Source: Musa acuminata AAA Group (taxonomy: Eukaryota; Streptophyta; Magnoliopsida; Zingiberales; Musaceae). From it: 64,000 nt of DNA. The position numbers and the translations under genes are program-made. The notes under the pieces were generated by a model, which saw nothing but the letters and a program-made list of their open reading frames with translations, made no database searches and was not told where the DNA came from. Location of the stretch: assembly GCF_036884655.1 (NCBI RefSeq), contig NC_088335.1, positions 39,464,501 through 39,528,500 of the forward strand. The letters run 5' to 3'. This document shows positions 45,066 to 57,037 of the stretch, piece by piece (positions within the stretch are counted from its first letter, which is position 1; every line of letters begins with the position of its first letter).

Positions 45066-48000
45066 ATGAAAAATTTACTCTATTGCAAAGATTTGTATAA
45101 GCCTATCAATGGTAAAGATAAACCTTTTACTATGAACGATAAAGAATGAGAAGTTCAACATAGAAAAGCTATTGCCTATATTAGAAGATGGATGGATATA
45201 AACTTACATGAGCATATTTTTGATGAAACCAGAGCTGATGTTGTTTGGCAAAAGTCAGAAAACTTCTTTGCGAAAAAGATAGTGGGAAATAGAATTTCTC
45301 TCCTTAGAAGGCTTGTAAATTTAAAGTATAAAGATGATGGTAATATTGTTAAGCACATAAACCTATTTCAGAGTCTTGCAAATAAGCTGGTTGCTATGAA
45401 AATGAATATAAATGATAAGATGCAAGGATTATTACTTCTCAACTTTTTACCAGAAAGTTGGGAAACGTATGTGGTGATAATTTGTAACTCTACGCCAAAG
45501 GGGACTATAACTATAGATATGGTTAAAGACATTTTGCTAAATGAAATGCCAGAAGGAAAGAACAGGGTGAATCTTCTTCTGGTGCATTTGTTACTGAAAA
45601 ATAAGAAAGGCGTAGAAGAAGTCATAACAGAAATCCACATTGTTATAGAGGAAGATCTAAATCTAGAAGAGATATCAAATGTTTTCACTGTAATAGGCCA
45701 GTTCACATGAAAAAAAAGTATAGGTTTTGGAAGCGAGAACAGAATGAAATGAAGAAAAATGAGAAAGAGACCAATACAGTTGCTGCTAAAGGTAATATCA
45801 CTATTGTTTGTGATGATGGTTGTGTCAGTCTTATAACTCAAGACAGTAACTGCGTGATTGACTCTGGTACTTCAGTTCATGTCACTTCTCATGGTGATTT
45901 TTTCAGATCTTACACTGCTGGTGATTTTGGTAATGTTAGAATGGGAAACAGTGGTACATCTAAGATTATGGGTATTAGAGATATTTGCTTAGAGACCAGT
46001 ATTGGGAACAAATTGATACTCAAAGATGTTAGGCATGTTCCATATATTCGTCTTAACTTGATATCTATAGTTAAACTTGATGATGAGGGATTTGCACATT
46101 ATATTGGTGAAAGCAAATGGAAACTCACTAAAGGTTTTCTAATTATGGCAAGAGAAAAGAAACTTAACTCTTTTTATGTCATGGAAGCTAAGCTACACAA
46201 AGGAGAGATTAATGCAATTCAGAATGGTAAATGTATAGATCTTTGGCACAAGAAGCTTGGTCATATCAGCGAGAAGGGACTTCAAACTCTTACTAGAAAG
46301 CAGTTCTTACCAGAGTTACAAGGTACATCTCTTAAATATTGTGATTATTGCGTAGCTAGAAAAACATATAAAGTTGCATTTCATACATATCCATCATCTG
46401 GAAGATCAGATGTTATTGATTTGATTCATACTGATGTATGTACTATGCAAACTAGAACTCTTAGAGGTGCTCTTTATTTGGTTATTTTTATTGATGACCA
46501 TTCTAGAAAAGTATGAGCTTTTGATTTGAAATCTAAAGACCAGGTACTCGATGTTTTCAAAGAGTTACATGTCAGTGTTGAAAGAGAAACTGACAAAAAG
46601 CTAAAGTGTGTTCGATCATATAATGGTGACGAGTATAAGGGTCCTTTTGAGAATTATTGCAGGTTCCTTAGTATCAGGCTTGAGAAAACAGTTCCTAAAA
46701 CTCCTCAGCAGAACGGTGTGGTAGAAAGGATGAACAAAACCATTGAAGAAAGGATTAGGTTTAGGCTTTCCCACGCCAAGTTACCGAAGTCATTTTGGGG
46801 GGAGGCTATAAGAACTACAGTTGATCTGATAAATCTTTCTCCATCAATTCCTCTGAAAGGTGATGTTCCAGATAGAGTATAGAAAGGAAAAAATATATCT
46901 TATAATCCCTTGAGAGTCTTTGGGTATAAAGCATTTGTTCATATTCCCAAAGATGAGAAGTCCAAGCTTGATGATAAGGCAAAAGCATGTATTTTCTTGG
47001 GATATGGTCATGAAGAATTTGGGTATAGATTATGGGATCTAGTGAACAAGAAGATTATTAGAAGAAGAGATGTTATGTTTCTTGAAGACCAATTATTTGA
47101 TGATGGTGATAATGTTGAGAAGCCAGAAACCTCTGTTTATATTCCTTAGAGTTTGGGTCTAATTCCTTCACCTGTAGTTCATGATAATCATGGGGGAGAT
47201 GAACAAGAAGATTGTGGTGAGAATGCAAGTGATGATACTCCTATAGTTGATGGTGCTTAACCAACTGAACAAGCACCTCCACCACCAGTTGAGATTCCAT
47301 TGAGAAGATCCACTAGAGAGAGACAACCATCTACCAGATATCCTCTACATGAGTATGTTATGCTTACTGACGGGGGAGAGCCAGAAACTTACCAAGAAGT
47401 TATTCTACATGAGCATAAGAATGAGTGGATTAAAGTCATGCAAGAAGAGATGAGATCCTTGCTTGAGAACCATACCTATGACTTGGTAAAGTTGCCTAAA
47501 AAGAAGAAAGCTCTCAAGAATAAATGGGTTTACAAATTGAAGTCTGAAAATAATAGCTTACAATAAAGATATAAGGCACGACTAGTTGTAAAATGATTCA
47601 GTCAGAAGAAAGGTATTAACTTTGAAGAAATATTTTCTCCAGTTATGAAAATGTCCTTTATCTGAGTTGTTCTTGGTTTGACTGTCCGTTTAAATTTAGA
47701 AGTTGAGTAACTTGATGTAAAAACAACATTTCCTCATGGTGACTTAGAAGAAGAAATTTACATGGAGCAACCAGAAGGTTTCAAAGTCAAGAGAAAAGAA
47801 AATCTAGTGTGTAAGCTTAAGAAAAGCTTATATGGACTCAAACAGGCACCTAGACAGTGGTACAAGAAGTTTAATTCCTTTATGATGAGTCAAAGGTATG
47901 ATAGAACCATATCTGATCATTGTGTGTTTATGAAGAAATTTTCATATGATGATTTTATTATTCTACTGCTATAGATGATATGCTAATTGTTGGTCATGAT

Positions 48001-49180
48001 GCTGATAAAATTGAAAAGCTTAAAAGAGAGCTAAGTAAGTCTTTTGCCATGAAAGAATTGGGATCGGTGAAATAAATACTTGGCATGAAGATTTTTCGGG
48101 ATAGGAAGAGAAGAATGATTTGGCTATCTCATGAGACTTATATTGAAAAGGTTCTTGAAAGATTCAACATGAGTAAAGCCAAAGCAGTTTGTTCTTCAAT
48201 TGTAGATCATTTCAAACTTAATTCGAAACAATGTCCTATAAGTGAGAAAGAAAAAGAAGAAATGTCCAGAGTATCTTACTCATCTGCAGTAGGTAGTTTG
48301 ATATATGCTATGGTTTATACTAGGCCAGATATAACTCATGCAATTGGAGTTGTTAGCCGCTTTCTCTCTAATCCTGGAAAGAAACATTGGGCAGCAGTGA
48401 AATGGATATTAAGATATCTAAGAGGTACTTCCAGGTTGTGTTTATGTTTTGGCAGTAATGAACCTATGTTAGAAGGTTATACAGATGCAGACACGACAGG
48501 TGATACTGATTCCAGGAAGTCCACTTCGGGGTTCTTGATGACATTTGTAGGGGGAGCAATCTCTTGGCAATCAAAGTTACAGAATTGTGTTGCTCTATCA
48601 ACCACAGAATGCATAGCAATTACTAAAGCCTGTAAGCAAGGTCTGCCATACCAGATCGTACTGCCCGATACGGGCGATACGTACCGGTCCGACAGACCAG
48701 CGGTACGCGGACCGCACTGTACCGGTCCGAACTGTAACGATACTGTAGCACTATTGTAGCACTACTGTAGCAACATTGTATCAGAACTGTAGCAACACTG
48801 TAGCTGAGTGTACCGCTCGGTACACCATACCGTACCGGTACCGAGCCCGGGTCGAAACGCCAGTACGGTACGAAACGGCAGACCTTGCCTGTAAGGAAGC
48901 TTTATTGATAAAAAAGTTTCTACAGGAATTGGGCTTGAAATAGGAAGGATATACTGTTTACTGTGATAGTCAAAGCGTCATTCACCTCTCTAAGAATTCA
49001 ACATACCATTCTAGATCTAAGCATATTGATGTGAGATATCACTGGATTCGTGATGTACTTGAGTTGAAAGAATTACAATTGGAAAAGGTACATACCAATG
49101 ATAATAAATCAGATATGTTGATAAAGTCTTTACCTAAGAAAAAACTTGAAGCATATAGGCGAAGAGCAGGCTTAGTATAG
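45066..49180 (+). pseudogene. gag-pol: copia gag-pol remnant
   Basis: Gag starts at 45066 (MKNLLYCKDLYKP), with TGA at 45147. The zinc knuckle CFHCNRPVHMKKKY lacks its last Cys. The protease DSGTSVHVTSHG is present near 45860. The integrase has WHKKLGHIS and IHTDVCTM, but the usual RSDNGGEY reads RSYNGDEY, so a catalytic Asp is lost. A TGA follows SRKV at 46516 and a TAG ends the integrase near 46882. The RT segments (EWIKVMQEEMRSLLENHTYDLV, YMEQPEGF, LKKSLYGLKQAPRQWYKK) are split by stops, and the IDDML box is out of frame. RNase H (STSGFLMTFVGGAISWQS, VALSTTEC) is cut by a MITE at 48637-48887 and resumes with HSRSKHIDVRYHWIRD. The element cannot be autonomous. Confidence 0.92.
48629..48895. 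mobile_element. hAT-type MITE (second copy) inside copia RNase H
   Basis: The element is 48637-48887 (251 bp). It starts CAAGGTCTGCC and ends GGCAGACCTTG and is flanked by the 8-bp duplication CCTGTAAG (48629-48636, 48888-48895). The interior is dense in GTACCGGTCCG and CGTACCGGTACC palindromic words and has repeated CTGTAGCA units. The termini and interior relate it to the MITE at 22735-23223. No transposase is encoded. Confidence 0.92.
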
Positions 49181-49208
49181 CCCACCATATAAGCTGGAGG
49201 GGGAGAAT

Positions 49209-49897
49209 TGTTGGGTCCAGCCCATATGTGGGCTTAGACAATTGGGCCTTGTGAGCCCAAATCATTAATTAAAAGGCAAAAGAGATATAGGGCAAAAAAC
49301 GAAAGAAAGTGGCAACAAGCGAACGCGTGCAGTAGTGGCGGCACGCAAAGAGAGAGAAACGAACAGAGAGAGAAAGATTAGGATCTTGAGTTTTTTGCTT
49401 TACGATTAATGGCCAAACATTGTCAGTTTTGGCCCAAATTTTATGTAGAGAATCCTTGCAGCAAGCTCTACAATCCTAACGATGTTGATCTGCAGTTTAC
49501 CCTCTCTGAGGTACTTTCCTGTTATATCCACTTTGTGAGACCTAAAATTTTGAGATCTATCCTATGTGATGAAGATATGCTATTCTTGAGTTAAGATATA
49601 TGATCTTGATGTTATTGTGATCCTCTTACTATTTTAGAGAAAACTTATTGTATACCTGTTATCATTACTATTGATAGTGAAAGTTTGAGGTGGACTACGG
49701 TTCCGTGGTTTTTCCCGCATTGGGTTTTCCACGTTAAAAATTTGGTCTCACTGTGTAATTGATTTATTGCTCTACTGTTTATATTGTTCTAGTTGATATT
49801 AGCATTTTGATATCAAATTGATATTTTGTTGACGAAACCATTTTGATACACAATGAGGGAAAAGAATTATTCTGCTTTAACATGTCTTTTCCCAACA
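49209..49897 (+). repeat. 3' LTR of copia element
   Basis: Starts TGTTGGGTCCAGCCC right after the polypurine tract and ends CCCAACA before the AATAC duplication. Confidence 0.94.
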
Positions 49898-49902
49898 AAT
49901 AC
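49898..49902. repeat. Target site duplication of copia element (right)
   Basis: AATAC, identical to 44341-44345. Confidence 0.93.
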
Positions 49903-52900
49903 TTAGCTCACCAATTTGCAAGAACTAGCAACAATACCAAAAACTGCACCATGACCCTTTCCCCAAAAAATTGCTAGCATAAGCAGATAGCACACATAAT
50001 GTGTCCTTATATTTGAGCATGACAAAGCTTAGCTTAGTACCAATAAAACATAGGTGAACTTTCTAGATGTGTAACCATTGGCAATAAAAAATAAAGACAA
50101 TCAACAAAAGCATGATAAATATAGTAAGTCAATTTTATTGAACAATATCAGTCATTTTTTTCTTTCAGAGAAACATCACTAATTGGAAAATGATAGAAGC
50201 TGACAATACAACAAATAACAAGAACAAGTTATAACGTCTCAACTATGTGCGATTGACTACATATATCATTGGCCATTGAGTTCTATACAAAGCAATGTCC
50301 TTAGTGATATTAAGGATATTTAAATCCTTATTTATAGTTTACAATAAAGTCTTGTTAGTTTTTCCTCTACCTCTATCTCTGCTCAAACCACTACTACTAC
50401 TTGTCTCACCTCTTCTAACTACAACATTTTATCCCCTGATAAGGAGATAAGTCTAGACACAGACAGCGATAAAGAGAAAAGGATATGTCTGAGTTATGAC
50501 ATAAATCTACAAGGCAAGTCTAGAATTGAAGTGAACACAAGCAGACTGCCATTGAACTATACACTAATTATCACAGGTCACACCAATGCAAAACATCAAC
50601 ATTGAATACCCGACTAATACTCAAATCGAATGAAGCATAAATCAGAAAACTAGTCCAAATAAAGCCATTACCTTAGGATCGAGCGCGGCAACGGGAGCTG
50701 AGTCCACAATGCAACCTTTGATCTTTCCAATTACAGAGGGTTCCTGCTTCTGAAACTTCTCGAGTAATACACCATATCTACGATGCGAAAGGAAAGCATG
50801 TCAACAGCAAAATCTCCCGGAAAAAGAAGAAAAAGGAAAATGCAAGATTCGTGAGAGGACACACATCAACCAGCCTGTGTTACTGAAGGTGTGGAAAAGC
50901 AAGCTCTTGCCACTCTCCTCCGAGACCCAATCCACCAGATGCTCAGCAAGCAATTCCACGTTCTGCTCAATGTTGCTCCCAACCTTGTAGCTCACGATAT
51001 CGGACAAGGGGAGCGTGAAAGAGACGACATGAAACCCCCTCGAAGTGTACCAATCTGCATACTTCTTCAGATGCTTCTGCTTAGCTCCAAGCCACCCGAG
51101 CAAGATCACCGCAGTCTGAGACTTTGCTTTCGAGCACCCGTTGCTCTCCGCGACTCCGTAGGCTTTGGGGTCGGGCAGATGCCATCGGTAGAGACCATCT
51201 GGTTGCGAAGACGCAAGGGTCAGTGAGCACTCGTCTTTCTTTCGAGGGTTAGCTAGCTTCGCGTACTGGTACGGGGTGAGTAAGACAGCCGGCGAAGCAA
51301 TGGTAAAGGAGGAGCGGACGGAGCGCTTGTTATCGGCGAGCAAGAGCGAGACGTCGGAAATAGATGTTCGACAGGCTGCAGGCTTCGAACACGGTGCTGG
51401 GACAGCCGGAGGCAAGGCGTCGGGCTCGGACTGCTTGGAGAGGGAGAAGACGTGGTCGGGCAGCGCCGTGGCGACGGCGACGGCGGCCGCGGCGGAGAGG
51501 GGCCGGTGCAGAAGCCCGTACAGGGAAGCCAAGAAGACCCAGCGAGAGACAAGTCGCTCAACTACTCGGCACGGAGAATGCAACCACCGACCTGCTCGTG
51601 TAGGAGAAAGAGATCGATGTTTGCTCAAATGGGTTGATAGATTTGAGCGTCGGTTGGGGGGAACGGCGACTCGCTCGAGGGAATCGGGGGCTTCTAGGAA
51701 GAGCGGATGTACAAGGACTAGCTGTCACAGGATGTTGACAGCCAAGCCCAGCGTCGCCGTACCCAACTACACCTCGAAGACCTCTCCTTCTCCACCGCCA
51801 TCCGGCAAACGAAAAAGGCAGATGAAATCGATTGAAACAAATCCAATCAAATAAACAAAAAAGGAATCGAAGTATTATCCAGAACAATCACGCATCTCAT
51901 CAGAATCCGAATCAGACACAGAGAACACAAAAGAATCGGATGATCCTATGGTCTTTTAATTATTTTAATGGAAAAATATGGTCTTTTTAATTGTTTTCGA
52001 CTCAAAAATGTATTTTATTGGGACAGTGAATCTGTTTTTGTTCGCACGAAGCAGATTTGACGGTGGCGGGGCGACAGTGACACATCATGCATCTCCAAGA
52101 TCTCATAGACCGCTGGATTTTAATCGGACGGCTAAAGTAGAAGCTAATCCCCGACATAGAATATCTCTTCCCCTTTGTCGTCGTCGGAGGAATAAAGATT
52201 AGAAAAATAAGCAAATTTAAAGGTTAATTTAATAGGATTAAAATACCATATTTACCCTTTTAATTATATATATATATATATACACACTTTTAAATATTTA
52301 AAAGCTTCCCTGGAAATTAATTATTCAATATGAACATAAATGTCATGCATGTATATATTATAATAATATTTTACTAAATATCATACATATATGGAGGGAA
52401 TCAGATGTAGGATAGTAAATTGGCTTAACCTCCCTTCTCCTTTTGATAAACAAGAGATTAGGTGTTATAGAATCTTGAAGAAATAAATTTATTTTTTAAA
52501 AAAAGAAGAATTTAAAGACTATTGCATACTTAGATCCCTCATAGTCTATTGTCTTTGGTTGATTTGGAAGAACAAAAAATGAGCCAACCTTCAATGGTGT
52601 TAAGATTAACCCTTAAATGATTTTGCTTAAGATAATACCCTATGTGTAAATATTCATAATTATCTGATGAAAAAGGAAGAAAAATCATATCCTTATAACT
52701 CAACAATGAGTGGATTAAACTCAATGCTTGTGATAAGCAAGAGGAGGGTGAAGCTATCGATGATCAATGAGTGGATAAAACTCACACTTGATTGACTATG
52801 TCAAGATTATTTGCATCAAGCATAGTATTTTCAAGGATATTCTTTTGATCATATTTTCTGGGAAGAGAACCAACTTATTAGCACATTTTGTTAGGAACAA

Positions 52901-53694
52901 CAAATATCTTTTTAGCCATTTTTTGTGCCCCAATAATACACCTTTATTTTATATTTTTAAAATTATATTTTTCTTTTTCTTTGAAAAATATATATGTAAA
53001 GGCTTTCCAATATGTGTCACTCTCATTAACATCCATCCAATAATATTAACTCAAAGAAACTAATATTAACTAAATTTTAATTATCTAAAATACCTTTCAC
53101 TATTTTAACTAGTTATTTAATCTCAATTTTTCTAGATATTATTATACATGGATTTCAACATCATTATACTAATGGATTGAGATAGTTCGACGATAATTGA
53201 ATTTCTGTAATGCAATATATGCTCAACTAAACTTTAAATTGATAAATACAATATATAACTATCAGTTAATTATAACAAGCAAAACTCCACATTATTATCA
53301 GGTGATTTAAGCATTTATATATCCTTTTAATTCAAACCAGTTAATGTCAACTATAATTACATGTGATCAACCTGATTTTTAGATGGATGTTAATGGAAGG
53401 AATGCATATGAATGCTATATTAAAAATCTGTAAGGACACATATAGGAAAACTATATGATCCGAAATACTTTCTCATTTATTAATGACATGTACTCATTAT
53501 TAATCCAAAATCGTTGTTTTAGTACTTACACGTGAGTACAAACACCATAACGTTTGCAAACTATGGCATACAATATTTGCAAACACCGTAATTGATGTTA
53601 TCATTTATTTATATTGTATAGCAAGACACAAAGGTTGTATCATTAAAACATGAATGGCATTCGTCATAAAGATTAAAATGATTAAAACATGATA

Positions 53695-53980
53695 AAAAAT
53701 TATATTAGATTTTTTTGTTATGAAAGTAAAATATTTAATCATGTTTCTTCTCACACAGAAATACCACATGTATTCAGTGGTAAATCGAAGTGAGGTTGAG
53801 TCAGCATGTACTCAATGGTAAATCCTATAGTATTTTTTTCAACAAAGTTAATAGCATGAGAAAAACAAAGTTAAATATTTGACCTTCATAAGTTTAAAGT
53901 TCCCTATATAACTTTTGAAAATATAATAATCGAAATACTAAAAATAACTAATTAAATAGGATAATATATAATTAGTACTT
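53695..53980. repeat. Partial copy of the foldback element at 61217-61571
   Basis: Shared stretches include TATGAAAGTAAAATATTTAATCATGTTTCTTCTCAC, then GTCAGCATGTACTCAATGGTAAA, then CCTATATAACTTTTGAAA, ending ATAATATATAATTAGTA, in the same order as 61301-61571. The left arm is mostly missing here. Confidence 0.75.
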
Positions 53981-54116
53981 AAAAAAATAAAAAAAAAGGT
54001 GATGGTGACTCTATTAATAGCCTTTTCATTATTACTTATTTATTTATTTTATGACTATTAATAACCTTAAAAATGCAAATAAATTAATTCAAGTCTCATT
54101 TACAATGTAGGATTAT

Positions 54117-54372
<256 letters not shown>

Positions 54373-56230
54373 TATACAATTCCTTATTTTGGAGGGAATT
54401 AAGGAAGATAGTGATACCTAAATGTAGCATGAAATGAGAAGCTTTCCTGAACTAGCTAATGTTGAGAATATTCTTGTCATGATGGATGATCAACGCAGAC
54501 TTTGATGGGCAGAAGAAACCAAACAATCAAAGAAATGACCTCTTGTGCACACCTCTCTCACAGATGTCTTCTTAGATGTTGTTCCTAAAATTACACAAGA
54601 ATCTTCTAAAAGAGTTGAAAACAGATGAATTTAAAGTAGTTCTCTTCTGAACAAAATAAGTGTAAAAGCACAAAACAATAGTTCATTCAAGAACACACAT
54701 AAAATGTATCTTTAGGACACAAGTAGTAAACAAAGGTTCAAAGCTTCTGAAGACCACTTTATGCTCAGAAAAATATGCCAAGGACAATCTTATAAGTACT
54801 GTCATCTAGTAAATGCATTTATCTGCAAATTAAATCAATCAACCTTAGTTCCAGAAATTAGGAAGAAGATATATTCCTCTCACCTGCTGTAAATAGGTCA
54901 ATGGACGACGGCAGTCAGTGCTAAAGAAACTAGAAAGTTGTAATTCACCTCAGGACTAAGGAAAAGATTACACTGGCATTTTTTTGTCTAACATCAAATA
55001 CTGGACATATTAGTTTCTGGAGCTTCTCTTCATTGGCTTTGCTGGTATTTGAAACATGTTCTACCTAATCAATGTCCATCAATCATTTTCATCTTTCATG
55101 TCGATTATATACATCTGATTGGTACGATCAGTGCATGATGATATCAAGCTCTAGTATCTTCTTTCAAGGAAGCATTTGCATGGAAAGAATGATAAATTTG
55201 GACTACAACGACAGTATGGATGCTCAATTTTATGTTCATGCTTTCCTCGATGAGTTCATATGTTGATGTGTGGTGACTGCAATGAAAGAGTTCCTCGGTC
55301 TAAGAGGGGTAGCAGGTCAGATGGGTTTTAGATGATATCATGTGTAAGAGGAATTACCACCTCAAGTGATTGCAGCAGTAGTCCCCCCCTTTTCAGTTCA
55401 ACCCAAATGCTTCAAATCAATAGGAGGTGAACTGCTTGTACCGAATAGTATATATCATAGTGTCTGACAATGTAATATAAACAGAAATAAAAGCATGTCT
55501 GACAAAAGCCAAGACATCAAAATCTAGGACCATAATCAAATATGGAAAAATGTGCTGCAAAAGCCTTAATCTAAAAGCAGAAAAACCACACAGTAAATTA
55601 GATACAACCAACTTATATCCATAATTGCAGTGTTCTAAATGCACTTCAAATCATTGTCTGGACATAATCCTGTATCATTTAGTAAGCAAAACTACATCAA
55701 ACAGTAAGCTCAAAGTACCAAGCAGAAGACCAAAAGGTGAGACTGAAGGCTACCAAACACCCCCATCTATCAGCACAAACCACTAGCCAGTCTAATCAGC
55801 AACACCAGTCCAAAAGCAAGTCCAGCATATCAAAAAGAACCTGCAATTCCCGCATCTCATCTGTCAGAGTAACACAGAAGAAAGAAGGCATCACAACATA
55901 TGGAAGAGGCAATTCATTCAAATTTTGAATGCTTTACTTCAACTCGAGTAAGCAGAAAGAGAACAGAAAAGAGGGCAAGATGACTGAGAGCAATCAATTA
56001 TGTCTGTCTGAAAGCAATGAAATCTCTGGCATAACCAGGAAGTAGCAGCGTTCAATGGCTAAAAGTGTTCATTGGCCAATGAATCATACAGTAATTACCT
56101 GAAAAATTGGATTTTTAGCGGCAGAGCAGCCTCCCTCCTCCACTGGAAGCTTTCATAAGAAGAGCTTAACGAGCTAGTAAGAAGATTAAGCTAATGGAAA
56201 TCGGTATAACATGTGATTTGCCGTTTCCGG

Positions 56231-57037
56231 CTACCGCCGCCGGCTATTGAGAAGCCGAATCTGCTCGTGGTTCTTCTTGATGAAATCGTCGAATCGCCGG
56301 TTTAAATCGTCGTGACCCGTGGATGGGGGAGGCGGCTCCGGTTGCCTAGCGTATTGCCTCGACTTCGCCGCCGCCGGTGGCACCGCTGCTGCCCGAGATG
56401 ACTTCTTCGCGATCGCTTTCCATGTGACCTCCATGGAGTCATTCGCCATCCCTGCCACAGTCGCCGCAGCTACCGCCTCATCCTCCTCTTCCATCACCGT
56501 AATGCTGCTCTTGGACTCTGGTTCGGCGCTCTTTTTGGCCATAAACGCGGACGAAGCCGTGGACCTCTCGCCGGACTCCGTCGTGATGCATGACGCTTCG
56601 GACGTCGAGGACTCACCGGGATCCACCGACGGAACCCCCACCTTCGTCGCAGACGGCCAGATCTCCGGCGTGGGCTTGCGTAGAAGGGGCGCCGTATGCG
56701 AACGGTTGAAGGATTCGACCTTTGCAGGATTCCCAGAATCCGTAATGTGCTCCTCCACCGCCCATTCCTCGCAGTGATGCTGGTGCTGCTGCTGTTTTTG
56801 ATCAGAGAGCTTCCAGATGACGAGGATTATGAAGTGGACGGCAATGAATAGGTACGGCCGTGCGAGCCAGGACCGGAGCGACCCCCAGAAGCCGGGTACG
56901 GCGGAGGCCAGGGCGCCGGCAGCGACAGGGACGGCGGCGCAAAAGGAGAGAATGCCGATGACGCAAAAAGCGATCTTGGCGGCCCAAATCGCGGTTCCGT
57001 ATCCATTTTTCTGAGAATTCCATCGCGGATTCGCCAT
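56231..57037 (-). CDS. DUF4408/DUF761 domain protein, 268 aa, single exon
   Basis: The first ATG in the frame is at 57037 (MANPRWNSQKNGYG); the frame is open upstream to 57109 but only with non-ATG codons. Two hydrophobic segments, IAFCVIGILSFCAAVPVAAG and YLFIAVHFIILVIWKL, flank FWGSLRSWLARP, the DUF4408 pattern. The middle is Ser/Glu/Ala-rich and probably disordered. The C terminus NRRFDDFIKKNHEQIRLL is the DUF761 motif, ending SRRR. The family is plant-specific, its molecular role is not established, and it is likely a membrane protein. It lies alone on the minus strand. A GATAAATAG sequence at about 57240 could be a TATA-like box. Confidence 0.9.
   Translation of the reverse strand: MANPRWNSQKNGYGTAIWAAKIAFCVIGILSFCAAVPVAAGALASAVPGFWGSLRSWLARPYLFIAVHFIILVIWKLSDQKQQQHQHHCEEWAVEEHITDSGNPAKVESFNRSHTAPLLRKPTPEIWPSATKVGVPSVDPGESSTSEASCITTESGERSTASSAFMAKKSAEPESKSSITVMEEEDEAVAAATVAGMANDSMEVTWKAIAKKSSRAAAVPPAAAKSRQYARQPEPPPPSTGHDDLNRRFDDFIKKNHEQIRLLNSRRR

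Larger units (their letters stand above)
44346..49897 (+). mobile_element. Ty1/copia LTR retrotransposon with full but decayed gag-pol
   Basis: LTRs of 668 bp (44346-45013) and 689 bp (49209-49897) both start TGTTGGGTCCAGCCC and end CCCAACA. They are flanked by a perfect 5-bp duplication (AATAC). A primer site (45016-45027, degenerate TGGTATGATTAA), gag, protease, integrase, reverse transcriptase and RNase H follow in copia order, and a polypurine tract (GGAGGGGGAGAA) lies at 49196-49207. It is inserted antisense in an intron of the DUF829 gene. It carries a hAT MITE within its RNase H region, so the MITE arrived later. Confidence 0.95.
43503..51628 (-). pseudogene. DUF829 (TMEM53-like) alpha/beta-hydrolase gene, broken
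   Basis: Four exons are recognisable on the minus strand: about 51628-50865, 50777-50672, 44321-44114 and 43773-43503. They encode AVILLGWLGAKQKHLKKYA, YTSRGFHVVSFTLPLSD, HTFSNTGWLIYGVLLEKF, GCIVDSAPVAALDPK, VWASGFSAALLKK, TETALLVALKKFFEVVLDFP and CPQLYIYSSADRVIP, all typical of DUF829. Three lesions are visible. A copia element sits in intron 2 with its insertion point 20 bp before the exon-3 acceptor. Exon 3 shifts frame in a TGTGTGTG run after SAALLKK, reaching TAG; removing 2 bp restores agreement of all exon lengths. Exon 4 has TAG where DFLSSPHVDHF needs a second Ser. No in-frame ATG is found upstream of exon 1 (51628 is TTG), so the start is unresolved. The intact family is about 400-450 aa. 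Confidence 0.9.

Noticed and set aside
51276..51854. 192-codon plus-strand frame opposite DUF829 exon 1
   Set aside because: The minus frame carries clear DUF829 motifs; the plus frame is a GC-rich shadow.
56319..56777. 152-codon plus-strand frame opposite the DUF4408 gene
   Set aside because: Shadow of the minus-strand gene, which has conserved DUF4408 and DUF761 segments.
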